Notes: a model not told the origin generated them from the letters alone. DNA of 64,000 bases from Trebouxia sp. TZW2008 (GCA_002118135.1 BDIU01000231.1:42437-106436), one strand, 5' to 3'; positions 22,133 to 34,437 are shown, counted from the first letter of the stretch. Program-made: numbers and translations.

Positions 22133-25100
22133 CCAGCTGACTGAGGTGCTTGACCACCAGTGGCTGAAGCCTTAGGGGCCTCTTGGGCTTCTGCACTCGC
22201 CTTAGCTGTGGCACCAGCCTTCCCACCGCTTGAGGCCCCTTCACCAGTGCCAGGACCTGTGCCTTTGGGCTTGGCGAACAGCACACCGCCTACTGCAAGA
22301 GCTGATAAGCCCAGGATGACTGGCAGATTGCTCTGGGATGCAACTGGGGGGGCTTGGGCTGTAGGGGCAACGGCCTCTGTTGCCTGCAGCAGAAACAAGT
22401 GTGAGGGACTGTGCCTCTAGGCTTCGCGAACAGCAGACCGCCGACTGCAAGAGCTGATAAGCCCAGGACGACTGGCAGATTGCTCTGGGATGAAACTGGG
22501 GGAGCTTGTGCTGTAGGTGGGATGCACTCTGTTGCCTGTGGAAGACAGCAATGTGAGGTGAAGTGGACAGTGCGATTGCGTGGGGATTTAGGTCCAACAG
22601 CATGCTGTTGTGTACCCTCACGCTGATTCCAAATGCACATGAACGGGGCATGCATCCTGACCAGCAAGCATGCAAACAATGTTGAGGAGTGATGCTGCTC
22701 AAGCTTAAGGCCAACATGCAGCTTCAGGTCTAGATTGAGGTCAAGATTGAAGTTTAGGTGGAAAATGAAGTTGTGTACCTTCTTGGGGGCTTGCTGGGGG
22801 GTCTTGGGGGCCTCCGCTATGTTGGGTACAGCATCAGCGATCTGCAGGCGAACAGGCCACATTATGCCTTGAACATGAAAATGATTGATACAATAAAACT
22901 TGACTTGGCAAATCATTGAAGATTTGCTTCCGCTATGTTGGGTACAGCGTCAGAAATCTGCATACAGACAGAATCCCAGCATTCCCAGAGAGCAGATATG
23001 TTCATAACAAAAAGATCTACCCCAGCCATGTTCAATTCAGCACCAGCTATCTGCATGCATGTAAGATGTGATCAAGGTGTGAGGCGCCAAGTGAGCAATG
23101 GAGCAATGCATACACTCCTCATATTTGCATGTGTCTTGGCTGGGGACAGAGCACGGCAGATGAGACGGCAAGCTGTGGGCTGCTTTGATGACAGACTTCA
23201 CATCAAACCTCCTAAGAGGCTCATGCTGCTAAGAATGCATCTTTGCAGCTGTTTTGACTTGTTACAGATAAAGAAATCAAGGGATGGTGTGATTTGGAGG
23301 GGTTGGTGTGATGCACAAAGCCCATCTAGTCATGCATATCATGCACTCATCAGAAACTTACCTTCTTAGCTGCCTTTGGGGGTCCCCGGGCTGGCTGGGG
23401 GGTAGCCTCTGTGGTGGGGCTTGACATGTTTTCTTTTTCCCTTGTGATGAGACCACAACATGTTATTTAGGTTCAGAACATTACCTTCTTGGCAGCCTTC
23501 GGGGTTCCCCGGGCTAGCTGGGGGGTGGCCTCTGTGGTGGGGCTGGGGGGCCCAGGCACCCTGAGGTCTGGGCCCGAAGGAATCTTGGGCTTAGTTGCAT
23601 CACTAGGAGGAGGTGCCAAGGGCGCACCTGCACACGGTGCAATTCAGAAAGGAAAGCAGCACCAGAAAAAATGAGAGTTGGCCAGCTGTGACAATAGCTT
23701 GAGGAAAAGCAGGAAGTGCTCAAAAGCACAAGATGTGACAGGGGCTTGCATGTTGGCTGATGTCTCTTTGGGCTTACTTGCATTGCTGACAGGGGTTGCC
23801 AAAGGTGCACCTGCACATGATCAACAGGAAAGTGAGAGACAATTCAGAGGATTGTCCAACTGTCCAAAATCACACCTGGCACCTTCACACATTGCAGGGG
23901 ACAACACAAATTATGTCAAACTCCGGAATGGCGAGGTGTAACATGGGCTTCAATGTTTGTTGAGCTTCCCTTGGGCGTCAGTTGCATTGCTGGGAGGGGA
24001 CGCCAGAGGTGTACCACATCAGATCAGACTTGCTGGCTGGCCAAGGGATGTAAAATCTCTCTCCTGCACATGGTCCATAATTACTTCAAGGGGGACCACA
24101 GAGAACTGCTCAACAATCATCAGCTGACAAAATTTGACAAGGGCTTGAATGTGGCCTGCTGGCATGTTGAGCTTAGATGCAATTGGGAGGGGTGCCAGTG
24201 GTGTCCCTGCATACATTGCAAAAAATTTGCTCAAGTGAAAACATGTGAGCATACATCACTACAGACCTGCTAGCTGCAACGATATCTTAAAGGTTGTTTG
24301 CTGCTGCTCTGATGCTGTTTGCATTCACTAAGATGGGTCGCAGAAGTTGCACCTGCTCATGTGTGCGGTTTGTTTACGGCAACAAATGGACCTGCAATGG
24401 TTTACATGGGCCTGCCTGTAATTCTGCTTTGTTCTGGTTGTTGCTGCACATTGGCAACAACGAGACAGGCCATCTGCGTAGGCATAACGTCACAATCAAA
24501 TGCTAGCTTAGCTAGGCCCTGCTGTCAGTTCAAGGCCACTTTGACGTCAAGGAGTGTGCACGTTGTGCCTGAAGCCCTGAGCCATCTATGCAAGCGGTGT
24601 GACAGATCAAGTATTTCTTGCTGTCAGGAGCTCGCATGAGCTGTAGAACAAGTTGTACACGCCCAAAAGCTGCCTAATTTCAAGTCAAATCTGTCGAGCT
24701 CGTGTCTCAGGCATGAGTGACATTCAAGTTTTGGGTTGCATCAAGCTTGATGTGTTCACGGCATGCAAGCTTGCATGCGTAAACTTTATGTTGCAAGCCT
24801 ACAAATTGTCAGGCACCTGGTACATGCATTGCCTTGAGGAGAAATGCATATGTAGACGCACTGAGTTGAAGCTGTGCTTGACCAGCATGATTGAGTCTGT
24901 CACAGGCAAGTGCTTTAGAGGCAATTGCTCCTCTCAGATGTGCTTGCGCTGTGGTAGTCTTCCCTGCCAGCTGCATCACAGTCAGCTCTGCCACAGCGAA
25001 GGTAACAAGCCCATTTCTAGATATACACTGGGCCAAGCTTCTTGCACTGAGACGGCAGGAGTACAGTCATGACAGGGTAGCAAAAATTGCAGCAGAAGAT

Positions 25101-28100
25101 TGCTGCTGCAATACTGCGACCCCGTCATGATACGGCCTGCTCTCTCAATAGAAGAAGCTGGTACACGCATGAGCATAGGAAATGATGTGTGATGCAACAT
25201 CATCGCATAAGTTGCGATGTATGATGGATATACAGAAATGTGTATGTGAAATGATTTGTACAAACTCACATATACACCAAAACACCGCAGCAACACTGCA
25301 GTAGGGACAAATGGGCATGGCTGCTAACTTTTGGTTGCCATTTGCAGCAACAGGCTGAAGAAGCTGAAGGGGGCATAGCTGCCTGAGAGCCGCCTACTCA
25401 CACATCCACACCAGCATGGATCAGGTCCATCAAACTGACACTTGGCAACTGACATAAAGAGTCTCAAGAGAGACAAGAAGGCTTCCATATCTGAAATTGG
25501 TGAAGACCGTACCCGTCTTGGGTTTCTGCATGAGCTCAGGTACAAGGTCTGGCCCAGAGGGGGTCTGTGGGGTCTGGGCTAGGGGTGGCACGGTGCCTGG
25601 CGGGCTGGGTACAGGAGGTGGCTGGACTGAAGGGGGGCTGAGCGGGGGGTTGCTGGGGGGGCTGATGGGGCCTCGCAGGTCTGGTGTCAGCTGTGGTGCA
25701 GCATCTTGTGCTGCAACAGTGAGGGACACACGCACATTGGCCTTTCTGCTGTCTGTTGTTTCACTGAGCTTTGGCTAATATGCATTGGACTGTTCACAGC
25801 CACCAAGCTTGCAGCTGTGTCCTTTGGGAGCTCAGCTGACAAGCCACGAACTCACTGTCAGACTGGACCGGTCAGGATAACAACATTGATAGGTGGCCAT
25901 GTCTTTGACACTATATAAGTCTGATATCAGAATAGTAGGACAGGCCAGGAATTTGCCAGCACTTTGGAAAACAGACTGCTGCATCAGGATCTTCTTGCTT
26001 CACACGCAGACTAGTCATGTCTTGTGCTGAGCCGTCAGCGATGCAAAGACAGAGAGAGGAGGGAGGCATGGAGAAGGGTTACAATGCACAGGTCATACCT
26101 TTGGCAGAAACTTGTGTTGCAGCCTGCTGTCCTTCCTTGTCAGCAGGTATGTGCACAGCGTGTGAAACAAAACCTCAAAACCAGGCAGATTTACCTTTAG
26201 CAGCAACTTGTGTGGCGGCCTGCTGTGCTCTCTTTGCAACTGGCAAGGGCTCTGGCACGCGGTCCAGCAATTGCTTGACCTCAGTTGGCGGCTTTACAGG
26301 TGCATCTCCGCCGCTGGTGATACTGGACAACGCTATCGCACCAACCACCACAGCTAGGCCCACCACCCCCACAGCTCCTGCAGAGATGAAACGACTTTGA
26401 ATGATGCAGCAATGTAGGTACTGCAAGATGGTGCATGCAACTGTTGCAGCTCCTGCACGGACAATGTCGGGCTTTGACAGGTAAGACAAGGATGGAAGGC
26501 GGGAATGTTTCCAATCCAGCTGTGAATGCTGAAGAGCACTACGGCTTTGACAGCCACAGCTAGATCCACCATGCTCACAGCTCTTGCAGACACCACGACA
26601 GCCTTTTGACAGAAATGTAAGTCAAACCTATCATTGTACACATCAAAGATATGTACAATGCAGCTGGTGGCGCTGGACAGCGCTATTGCATAGGCAGCCA
26701 CAACCGCCAGCATGTTTGAGGCAGGGCATGGGGCAGCAAACGCCTGTGATGTGGTCTGCACTCTGGGCGCAGAAGCTGTGTTGCATCATGGTTGTGAGCT
26801 GAGACTGCTCGAAGACAGGCGCGTGGTGACTATACATACCTAGCAAGGCCCTTGAGCCCTACTAGCATGCAGTTTGATGCACGTTTGAGGCTCACTCATG
26901 AGGACACCAAGCACAAGGGGAAGGCTTACCGAGGGTGGAGCCATTCTCCTCATTCAATATAGACTGGCCCCCAGTGTTCATGGCCTGCTGCACCGCTCCC
27001 ACTGCTCTCTCTGCCTTCACCTTCTGAGTGCCTGATGTTGGCGCAAAGTCTGCACATCAACAAATAAGGTCAGGCCTTTTTGTAATTCTATGTGATGCAA
27101 AGCAGACTGTGGCCCCACTGCTCTCTCTGCCTCCACCTTTTGTGTGCCTGATGTCAGCACATCATCAAACGCCAAGCCTTTTGCAGGCTCCCTATCATGG
27201 AGGGCATGCTACAGTCTTGTGCGACAGAAAATATGTACAAGCATGCAGAGAAGGTGCTATGGGTGCTCAGGGGTCAAGAAGAGATGGCAGTTTTGCTGAT
27301 AGGGCGGTGCTGCTGCTGCCAAACAGACTAACCACATGAATTCAAGATAACAATTTTCACACATGAAGATGATGCCTCAGCACAACTGTAATTACCTGCA
27401 GGGCGGGGCTCAGGGGTCCAGAGGGGGTGGCGCTGTTGCTGGCCAGGGGAAAGGAAGGGGGGGGGGGGGCTGTGGGGGGAGGGGGGGAAGAGGGGGGGGG
27501 GGGGGGGGCTTGCTGCTGCCAAACAGCGTAATCACACCATGTGGACGTGATGGTCATTGAGACCTGAAAATGATGACAACATGCATGTAGTGACCTGTAG
27601 GGCGTTTACTATGGGTGCCTAGGGGTCCAGAGGGGGTGGCGCTCCTGCTGGCAGGGCGGGTGCAGCTGCTGCCAAACAGCATCATCACATCGTCTGAAGG
27701 TAAAGTTGGTTACCACAAGCAAATTATGCCACAGCACATGTGTGATTACCTGCAGCGCGGGTGCTGCGGGTGCCTAGGGGTCCAGAGGGGCTGGCGCTCT
27801 TGCTGGCGGAGCGGGTGCTGCTGCTGCCAAACAGCCCTCCGCCACTAGAGGCCGCCTTTGCTGCTTTCTGAGGGACAGATCCCGCCTTGATCTACATGAC
27901 ACTGACATTGCGTCTGTGCAGCTTCAGTATACACGGAGAGGGGAAAAGCTCTGCTGTGAGTGTCTGTGGTAAACAAAGTGCGGATTTGAGTGTGTGACTC
28001 TTGATCAAATGCCTTAAAAGTTCTGTAGCAACATGTATATTTCAGGAGTATAAAAACAGGAAGAATAGGAGGCATTGAGTGCATGCGCAGGCAGACAAAT

Positions 28101-30866
28101 GGCATTGCTGATGGTTAATCTGGCACAAGCAACATGCACTCAGCTTTGCTCGTCTCAGCATGAGGAACTTGCAGCACCGCGTCTGATGGGTGCAGAGATC
28201 ATGCAGCTGTGGTTCAGTGGCTACACATCTGGATCGATCTTGGCTTTTGCTGCTGGCAATGCAAAGCTGCATGCATTGGCAGCAAAGACCCAGAGCTGAC
28301 ATGTGCAGGCATCAGTGGTGATACAAGGGCTCAACAGTGCACTGAGCAGCTGCGAATTCATTGGCCACACATCTGGACCAATTTAGCTTTTGCTGCCAGA
28401 TTTGCAAGGCTACATGCATTAGCAGAGGTGTGCCATGAAGGAAGATGCCCAAGCTGTGTCACCTACATTCTGTGTATGCGAGTTATGCATCAGCTTGGGT
28501 GTGATTAATGTCACAGATGCTCTCAAGCCCAAGTGACCTGCAAGTCTGAAACTGTGTCACCTTAGCTGTTGAGCCCACTTTTTGTGTTTTCCCACTTAGA
28601 GAGGGAAGGGACAAGGTGGGAGCCTGCTTGCTGGCCTGCTTGCTGGCTTGCTTGGCTTTCCCGCCAAGTGCAGGGAGGGAGAAGCTGGGCTTTGGCGCCT
28701 GTTTGCTAGCCTGCTTGCTGGCTTGCTTGGCTTTCCCGCCAATTGTTGGGAGGGAAAAGCTGGGCTTTGGCGCCTGTTTGCTGGCCTGCTTGCTGGCCTG
28801 CTTGGCTTTCCCGCCAATTGTTGGGAGGGAAATGCTGGGTTTTGGCGCCTGTTTGCTAGCTGATTTGCTGGCTTGCTTGGCTTTGCTGCCAAGGGAAGGT
28901 AAGGAGAAACTGCTCTTTGACCCCTGGCGTGCCTGCTTGCCTATACTCTGGGTGCCACTCTGCACAAAGAAGGATTCAAATTAGCGACAAGATGTGAACA
29001 AGAACAAGAAAACACAAAGAACAACAGTGATTGCTACACACGGCTTGGGTTACATCCAGGACGACAGAGTTGTCATTGTCTCCCTTTTGTCGGTGCCCCT
29101 GTTCAAAGAACACTGTACATAAGGTCGAGGCAAGTGATGATTGAAACCCTGAACCTTGATTGCATTGCATTGCATTGCATTGCATTGATCATCACATAGT
29201 GTAACATAGTGTAGCAGTGCAACATGCAGAATAGGCGCTGACCGTGATTCTAGCCTTAATCTTGTTGGGCTTTGCGCCTTTTGCTGCAAGGGCCCTCTTG
29301 GGTTAAGGTGCAGCAGAACATGCAGCCCTGACTAACACACAGTCATGCAGACAAGCGATCACCTTGACTCTAGCCTTGATCTTGTTGGGCTTTGCACCCT
29401 TTGCTGCGCTGCCCCCCCTTTGGCTTAGGGCTGCAGCAGCAGCCAATACCAAAGCCCCTACCCCAGCAATTAATCCCACTGACGGCCCCTCACTCTTTGC
29501 TGCAGTCAATCAGGCAGGCGATCAAGCAGTCAATCACGCAATCAACCAGTCAGTCACTCAACCAGCCATTCAATCATGCACGGCCCCCCCTCTGGCTGAG
29601 GGCTGCAGCCAATACCAATGCCCCTACCCCAGCAAGAAACCCCCCTGACACCCCCTCACTCTTTGCCGCAATCAATCAAGCAGGCAATCAAGCAATCAAG
29701 CAATCAATCAGTCAGTCACTCAATCAGCCACTCATCAATGCACAGCCCCTCCTTTGGTTGAGGGCTGCAGCAGCAGCCAATAGCAAAGCCCATACCCCAG
29801 CAAGTAGCCCCACTGACACCCCCTCACTAATTGCTGCAATGCAAAAACCATGAATGGACAACATTATCACAATGCTTTGTCAAGGAAGGCAGAAACAGCT
29901 TGTTGTGCTGACAAAACAAGCGATTCCATCGATTTGTTATGCATCTTTTCGCTGTCATGTGCAGATAGCCATGTACATCTTGCCATTAAGGTTGAGAGCA
30001 GTCTGATGGTGAACCCTGCTGCACAGAGTTGATGCGATGTTGTGTGCACATAACAGAAATTGTCATTATTATGGTCTTTGGATGACTGCAACATCTAAAC
30101 AATTGCAAAGACCCACACGAGATCAAGATGTGTGTAAATGGCGTAACATTCTGCTTGACAGCACAAAGCAGCAGCAGCAAACATGCTTTTGATTGCATTG
30201 CATTGATGTGCAATCAGCATATGCAGCCTGCATGAAAAGCTACAGTCCGAAACAAGGATGCTTTACAAGTGACGCTCACGCTGCTCCCACCTGCAGCTTT
30301 GCTGTTTGGCTGTGGCAAAGCTTTTGTGATTGGCAATGGCAGAGCAGGAGTCTCTTTAGGAGCGGGAGGTTCAAAGATCTTTGCTGGAGCCTCAATGACT
30401 TTAGCTGGGATCTTTGCTGCTTCCTCAGCTTGCTTTTTGAAGGAATCAAGCAGAGAGGTGGAGCCGCTGTCTCCGCGTGATTTGACGATCTTTTGTAGCT
30501 CCTGTACATTCGATGTCATTGATGAACGTCACGTGTTGACGATGCGCAAGTTCACGACATCAGCTCAGACAGCACCTCGTAAGGATCGGTCTTCGGGGGC
30601 GCGTTTGTTCGGGCTAAAGCTGTGTCAACGGACGCCAAGGAGGACGCTGACAGGGCGGCAGCGAGAGCAAGACTCAACAAGCTCTGCGAGTAGAGACTTG
30701 GCTTCTGTCGATCAGTGTCGGAACGCCAACAGTGCGGCGTGAAATGCTGCGTCCTGGAGTCTCTGCGCTGCGCGGGTTGCAGCTGGTTACTGCATCGAGA
30801 GTGCCCGCGACTTGGGAGCAGTGCAATGCCGCATTGGCGCTGCAGCGGCAGCAAACCGGCTTGCAT
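22133..30866 (-). CDS. Repetitive Ala/Lys/Ser/Pro-rich protein, possible organelle membrane protein
   Basis: Not assigned to a known family. The ATG at 30,866 gives an Arg/Ser/Gln-rich leader, then a hydrophobic run (SLALAAALSASSLASVDTAL) ending ALAR, which resembles a bipartite plastid-to-lumen signal; this is an inference. A short intron (GTGCTG to TGTACAG) would join DPYE to ELQKIVKSRGDSGS in frame. Later exons: hydrophobic segment VGLIAGVGALVLAAAAALSQ (29.45 kb); four 28-residue repeats with KAKQASKQASKQAPKPSFSL (28.6-28.9 kb); LFGSSSTRSASKSASPSGPL units (27.3-27.9 kb); hydrophobic AGAVGVVGLAVVVGAIALSS (26.35 kb); Pro-rich exon (25.5-25.7 kb); KIPSGPDLRVPGPP (23.5 kb); and LPVILGLSALAVGGVLFAKP (22.3 kb), ending at a GTAACC donor at about 22,133. 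The final exon was not found. Several exons have tandem partial copies. It is divergent from the LHC gene, sharing a 785-bp upstream region. Confidence 0.55.
22250..22540 (-). repeat. Duplicated hydrophobic-segment exon (LPVILGLSALAVGG)
   Basis: Two copies at about 22,250-22,385 and 22,405-22,535 encode APPVASQSNLPVILGLSALA and APPVSSQSNLPVVLGLSALA, each followed by F-A-K-P-K/R-G. The downstream copy continues into the long exon. The upstream copy runs out of similarity after RGTVP, so it is either a second membrane segment or an echo. Confidence 0.75.
24021..24066 (+). mobile_element. LINE 3'-end fragment (short copy)
   Basis: GATCAGACTTGCTGGCTGGC, then CAAGGGATGTAAAATCTCTC, matches the 3' end of the LINE at 43.1 kb. 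It lies in an intron of the repetitive gene. Confidence 0.55.
27280..27885 (-). repeat. Four copies of an LFGSS / SATPSGPL exon, with poly-G expansion in one
   Basis: Copies lie at about 27,770-27,885 (LFGSSSTRSASKSASPSGPL then a GTAATC donor), 27,600-27,680, 27,400-27,520 and 27,280-27,320. In the third the middle is replaced by G tracts on the plus strand (27,457-27,509) that read as a proline run. On the minus strand the copies keep the donor-side sequence. Confidence 0.75.
28596..28900 (-). repeat. 84-bp coding tandem repeat, 4 copies
   Basis: Four 28-residue units built from KAKQASKQASKQAPKPSFSL and P-T-I-G-G lie in one exon with little divergence, giving a strongly basic, Ser/Ala-rich stretch. 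Confidence 0.9.
29230..29845 (-). repeat. Echo copies of the VGLIAGVGALVLAAAAALSQ exon
   Basis: The fullest copy is at about 29,360-29,500 and ends KPNKIKARVK. Copies of its 5' half lie at about 29,580-29,670 and 29,745-29,840, and a copy of its 3' half (GAKPNKIKARI) at 29,235-29,300. The spacers between the upstream copies are (AATC)-rich. Confidence 0.75.
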
Positions 30867-31651
30867 CCTTGCAAGTGCTGAGCGGTCAGGTCCGACTAGA
30901 TCAACGCCGACTCGACAACACGGTCTGCGGGCCGATCAACACTCAAAATACTGGCGATGCAACGTTGCGTTTAAGATGGTCACGGAGCCAAGGGCGTGCA
31001 AGGTGCACGCAAACTTGCACAAAAGTCAATTTGCAATTGGATACAGATCTAGCGACGATAAGTTCTGCAAGCTTTTGTACGCAGTGCGTACATGAAGCAG
31101 GGGAAAGATCTGCATCTTGCTGCAGCTGCAGCATCATCATACAATCTCCTGCAGACCATCTGTCAAGGTCAAATGTATACAGTTCGTAAGTTGTGAGCAG
31201 TGTCACCTGCTTGCAGCACATGCTCAAACAATTTGGACCGAAGTCTGTGAAGCCTGCAGGTGCAATTGCAAATGAAACTTATTAGTGTATGAATTACGGC
31301 TTCTGCAGACAGTGAAGAGCGATCGGTCATGCTGATCTGCAAGATTGGGCAATGGACAAGAGCGCTCAAGACACTGGTAACACCACTTGCCTCGGGGCAA
31401 GGACTGCACATTGTGACCGGTCGAGCGTTACGCTGCTGGCGTTTACGGAGCCATCTAAATCTGCCCATTAGCCCATGCGGAGGGGCGGTGGCCAGTCGCC
31501 CCGTATCTCGTCCTATCCATTTGATTGGCCAACTGGGTTTTGCGAATCCTTGAATGCCACAGTACTAAGTGGCTCTAACTCGGCTGCTCGTTCATCGCGT
31601 GTCAGAACATTTTCGATTGTCGACGCTCAAGCTTTTGCAAATCCAACTAAG
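30867..31651. promoter_or_regulatory. Divergent intergenic region between the repetitive gene and the LHC gene
   Basis: About 785 bp separates the two divergent start codons. Part of it must hold both 5' leaders and the light-regulated promoter expected for an LHC gene. I see no clear TATA box or repeated light-response motif and assign none. Confidence 0.4.
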
Positions 31652-33365
31652 ATGGCAGCCGCTATGACCCAATCATTTGTCAGCACCGGTCTGCGCGCCG
31701 CTGCTCCTGTTCAGGCCAAGAAGGTGTGTACCTGTCGCTTGCTGGCTTTTTGCAGTTCCTGCGCACTGCTTTCATCTGCAAGCTTTCAGCTAGTGCTGTC
31801 AAGCAAACTTTCTGCACTTTCTGGGCACGGTTCGGTTGCAAGTGACGCGCGGCACTCACAATAACGCACTGACAAGTCGCTTGTGCGATGCTTTGCAGGC
31901 ACAGCGTGCCGGCCAGGTGACCCGCGCAGCCATCGAGTTCTATGGCCCTGACAGAGCCAAGTTCTTGGGTAAGCATACAGCATTTCGCATCGATCCATAG
32001 AGCATCGCCTTCGCAGTCGCGTTTGAACCGAGTGTTCTGGCTGATGTTCGAGCTGTAGCCATCTGCAGCTGCCACCGACAAGGCTGATTCGCTCATACAG
32101 GTCCCTTCAGCGAGGGTGTCACCCCCGATTACTTGAGCGGTGAGTTCGCCGGAGACTATGGCTGGGACACAGCCGGTCTGTCCGCTGACCCCCAGACATT
32201 CTCCAGGTAACACATCGGGCGTGCACCTATCGCCAGTCGCTTCTTGCTTCACGCACTGCATACGCTCGGCTTAGTCAAAGCCGCACTTAGCCGCCGCCAG
32301 CAGCCGACGCGGTTCATGTGTTGCAAGGCCGGACCTTTGAGTGACTCAGTTTAAAATTTGTGCCCCTGCAAGAATGCAGCATCTGACATGCTCGATGATT
32401 TTGGATCACACACCTGCACTTCTGAACTATTGCACCAGTTGCATCATGCAGGCGTGATGTTACCTCTGCTGGCACACATTGCGGTCTTGTGGCATTGCTA
32501 TAGGGACATTGTATCCCTCAGACTTGCTACTCCAAACAGTCATTAATATCATGGTTTTGGATGGTACAGGTACAGGGAGATTGAGGTGATCCATGCCAGG
32601 TGGGCCATGTTGGGAGCCCTGGGCTGCATCACCCCCGAGCTGCTGGCCCAGAACGGTGTCTCCTTCCAGGAGCCCGTCTGGTTCAAGGCTGGTGCCCAGA
32701 TCTTTGACAAGGACGGTGTGTGCTTCTGACTCCATAGACTCCAAATTCTGCTTCATATATGCTTGTTCCCTCGCAATTTGATTGGCAAAAATGTGCCTCT
32801 GTGGATAAGGACGGTTTGTAGTTCTGCTGCATGCTTTAGGTTTGACAAGGACGGATGTGTAGTGCTATCGTCTTCCAGTGCTGTGTAAACCACAACCATG
32901 TGACCATTGACAACAACAGTCAGCTGTGTAGTCTCAGTGCTGCATACTTTAGAGCAAAGTTCAAGCTCTGCCTTCAGTGATGCGCGTACCAGAACATTGT
33001 TGGCAGACGCGTTTTTTTCAATGCCTGATCTCACATTGATCACTTGATGCTTATATGCAGCATTCTATGCCAAGCAGCTGTTTGTGTGTTTTCTGGAACA
33101 TGCATGCACATCACAGCATTGTGATTGTCTGTTATTTTCGCACGCACATTGGGCTGCCCTCAATGTTGTTGCCTCTCATGTTTGGCAGCTCAGGAATAAA
33201 CTGAAGGGATGCAGGGATTGACTTGATCTATGTTGCAGCCCAGTCAAAACCTTCTGTTTGTACAGTTTATTGCAGCTCCATGCGTGTTGCAGGCCTGAAC
33301 TACCTGGGTAACTCCAGCTTGGTCCACGCCCAGTCCATCATTGCCACCCTGGCCGTTCAGGTACC

Positions 33366-33404
<39 letters not shown>

Positions 33405-34437
33405 TNNCGTTCCGGTCCCCCCCCCCCCCCCCCACTGCCCTGCCCCTCCTCTGCCCCTGCTGATGTGGCCATTAGCAATTCAGCATATGCCTCATCTGTT
33501 TGTACAGTGACTGCTGCACAATGCTGACAGTATTTCTGCCGCGTCCAAAGACACTATGACCTTCAGTTCTGTCTTGCTGTATGACCTGCACCTTGCATGC
33601 ATCAGAGCCAAATTGAGATGTGACTTTCCTGCAGCTGAGAGTTATGAGCATCACATCAGCTAACATTATTGTTGTCTCATCAGGTCATCTAGGATGTGTA
33701 GGCATGGAAGTCTTTAACATACACGTCCTCTCTGTTTAGGCTATCCTTATGAAGGCTGCCAAGTCATGTATTGACTGTCTGTTTCAATCATCAGTCATTC
33801 TAATGCCTGTTTAGGTCATCCTTATGGGAGCTGCTGAGTCATACCGTGCCAACGGTGAGGCCCCAGGAGTGGAGGGTCTTGACAGCCTGTACCCCGGCGG
33901 TCCCTTTGACCCCCTGAACTTGGCTGACGACCCAGACTCGTTCGCTGAGCTGCGTGTCAAGGAGATCAAGAACGGCCGTCTGGTAAGTTTTGTGCTTGTC
34001 ATGTGCTATGCATTGACTTTGTGTGATTCATGTGTGCTCAGGCACTCTACTCCGCTGCAAGCATGTTAGCGCTGGGTGTGACTGCAAAGAGCCACCAGAA
34101 TGGCTGTTTGCAATGTGTGCAACCGCTTGGACATCATATGCATCAAGACAGGCGTGTCTTGTGAATCCTGGATGATATGGTGTCTTCTGGCCTCTCCCCT
34201 TTTCAAATGCATCAATGGCTGTCTCCTGCTGCAGGCTATGTCTCCCATGTTTGGATTCCCCTTTTCAGTTGTATCAATGGCTGTCTCCTGCTGCAGGCTA
34301 TGTTCTCCATGTTTGGATTCTTTGTCCAAGCCATTGTGACCGGCAAGGGACCCCTGGAGAACCTGCAGGACCACCTGAGCGACCCCGCCGCCATCAACGC
34401 CTTCAACTTCGCCACCAAGTTCACCCCTGAGGGCTAA
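31652..34437 (+). CDS. Major light-harvesting chlorophyll a/b-binding protein of photosystem II (LHCII type)
   Basis: Antenna protein of the thylakoid membrane that binds chlorophyll a/b and xanthophylls and passes energy to photosystem II. Seven exons join in phase: 31,652-31,723; 31,899-31,968; 32,101-32,206; 32,570-32,715; 33,293-33,360; 33,815-33,982; 34,297-34,437. They give 256 aa, the usual LHCII length. The first about 33 residues are a Ser/Ala/Arg-rich transit peptide. Helix B contains [15 protein letters not shown] and helix A contains [19 protein letters not shown], with the chlorophyll-ligand Glu, His, Asn and Arg. [19 protein letters not shown] is the LHC signature between the N-terminus and helix B. 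The trimer motif WYxxxR is present as F38-Y39-G-P-D-R43, Phe in place of Trp. All introns are GT-AG. Two exons have echo copies of their 5' edges in the preceding intron, and exon 4 has echoes of its 3' edge. Confidence 0.97.
32798..32850 (+). repeat. Echoes of the LHC exon 4 3' edge
   Basis: Exon 4 ends TTTGACAAGGACGG then GTGTGT (32,702-32,721). Within the next intron GATAAGGACGGTTTGTAG (about 32,801) and TTTGACAAGGACGGATGTGTAG (about 32,841) repeat the exon end plus donor neighbourhood. Confidence 0.7.
33361..33435 (+). repeat. Poly-C tract with 2-N gap in LHC intron 5
   Basis: Intron 5 opens GTACCA and runs into about 38 C, two N, then a further C run to 33,434. The N pair marks an unresolved homopolymer length. 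The tract follows the donor site directly. Confidence 0.9.
33733..33770 (+). repeat. Echo of the LHC exon 6 5' edge
   Basis: TGTTTAGGCTATCCTTATGAAGGCTGCCAAGTCAT repeats the acceptor and first codons of exon 6 (GTTTAGGTCATCCTTATGGG at 33,809). It lies 77 bp upstream and still has an AG acceptor. Confidence 0.75.
34213..34296 (+). repeat. 62-bp tandem echo of the LHC exon 7 5' edge
   Basis: CAATGGCTGTCTCCTGCTGCAG followed by GCTATG(T)TCTCCATGTTTGG occurs twice, with the acceptors at 34,234 and 34,296. The downstream one starts the true last exon. Use of the upstream one would add 62 nt and shift the frame. Confidence 0.85.

Noticed and set aside
27028..27339. Plus-strand open frame of 103 codons
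   Set aside because: Overlaps minus-strand exon copies of the repetitive gene and shows no similarity of its own.
33223..33510. Poly-Pro open frame through the LHC intron
   Set aside because: It is exon 5 read through its donor into the poly-C tract; the LHC reading frame ends this exon at 33,360.
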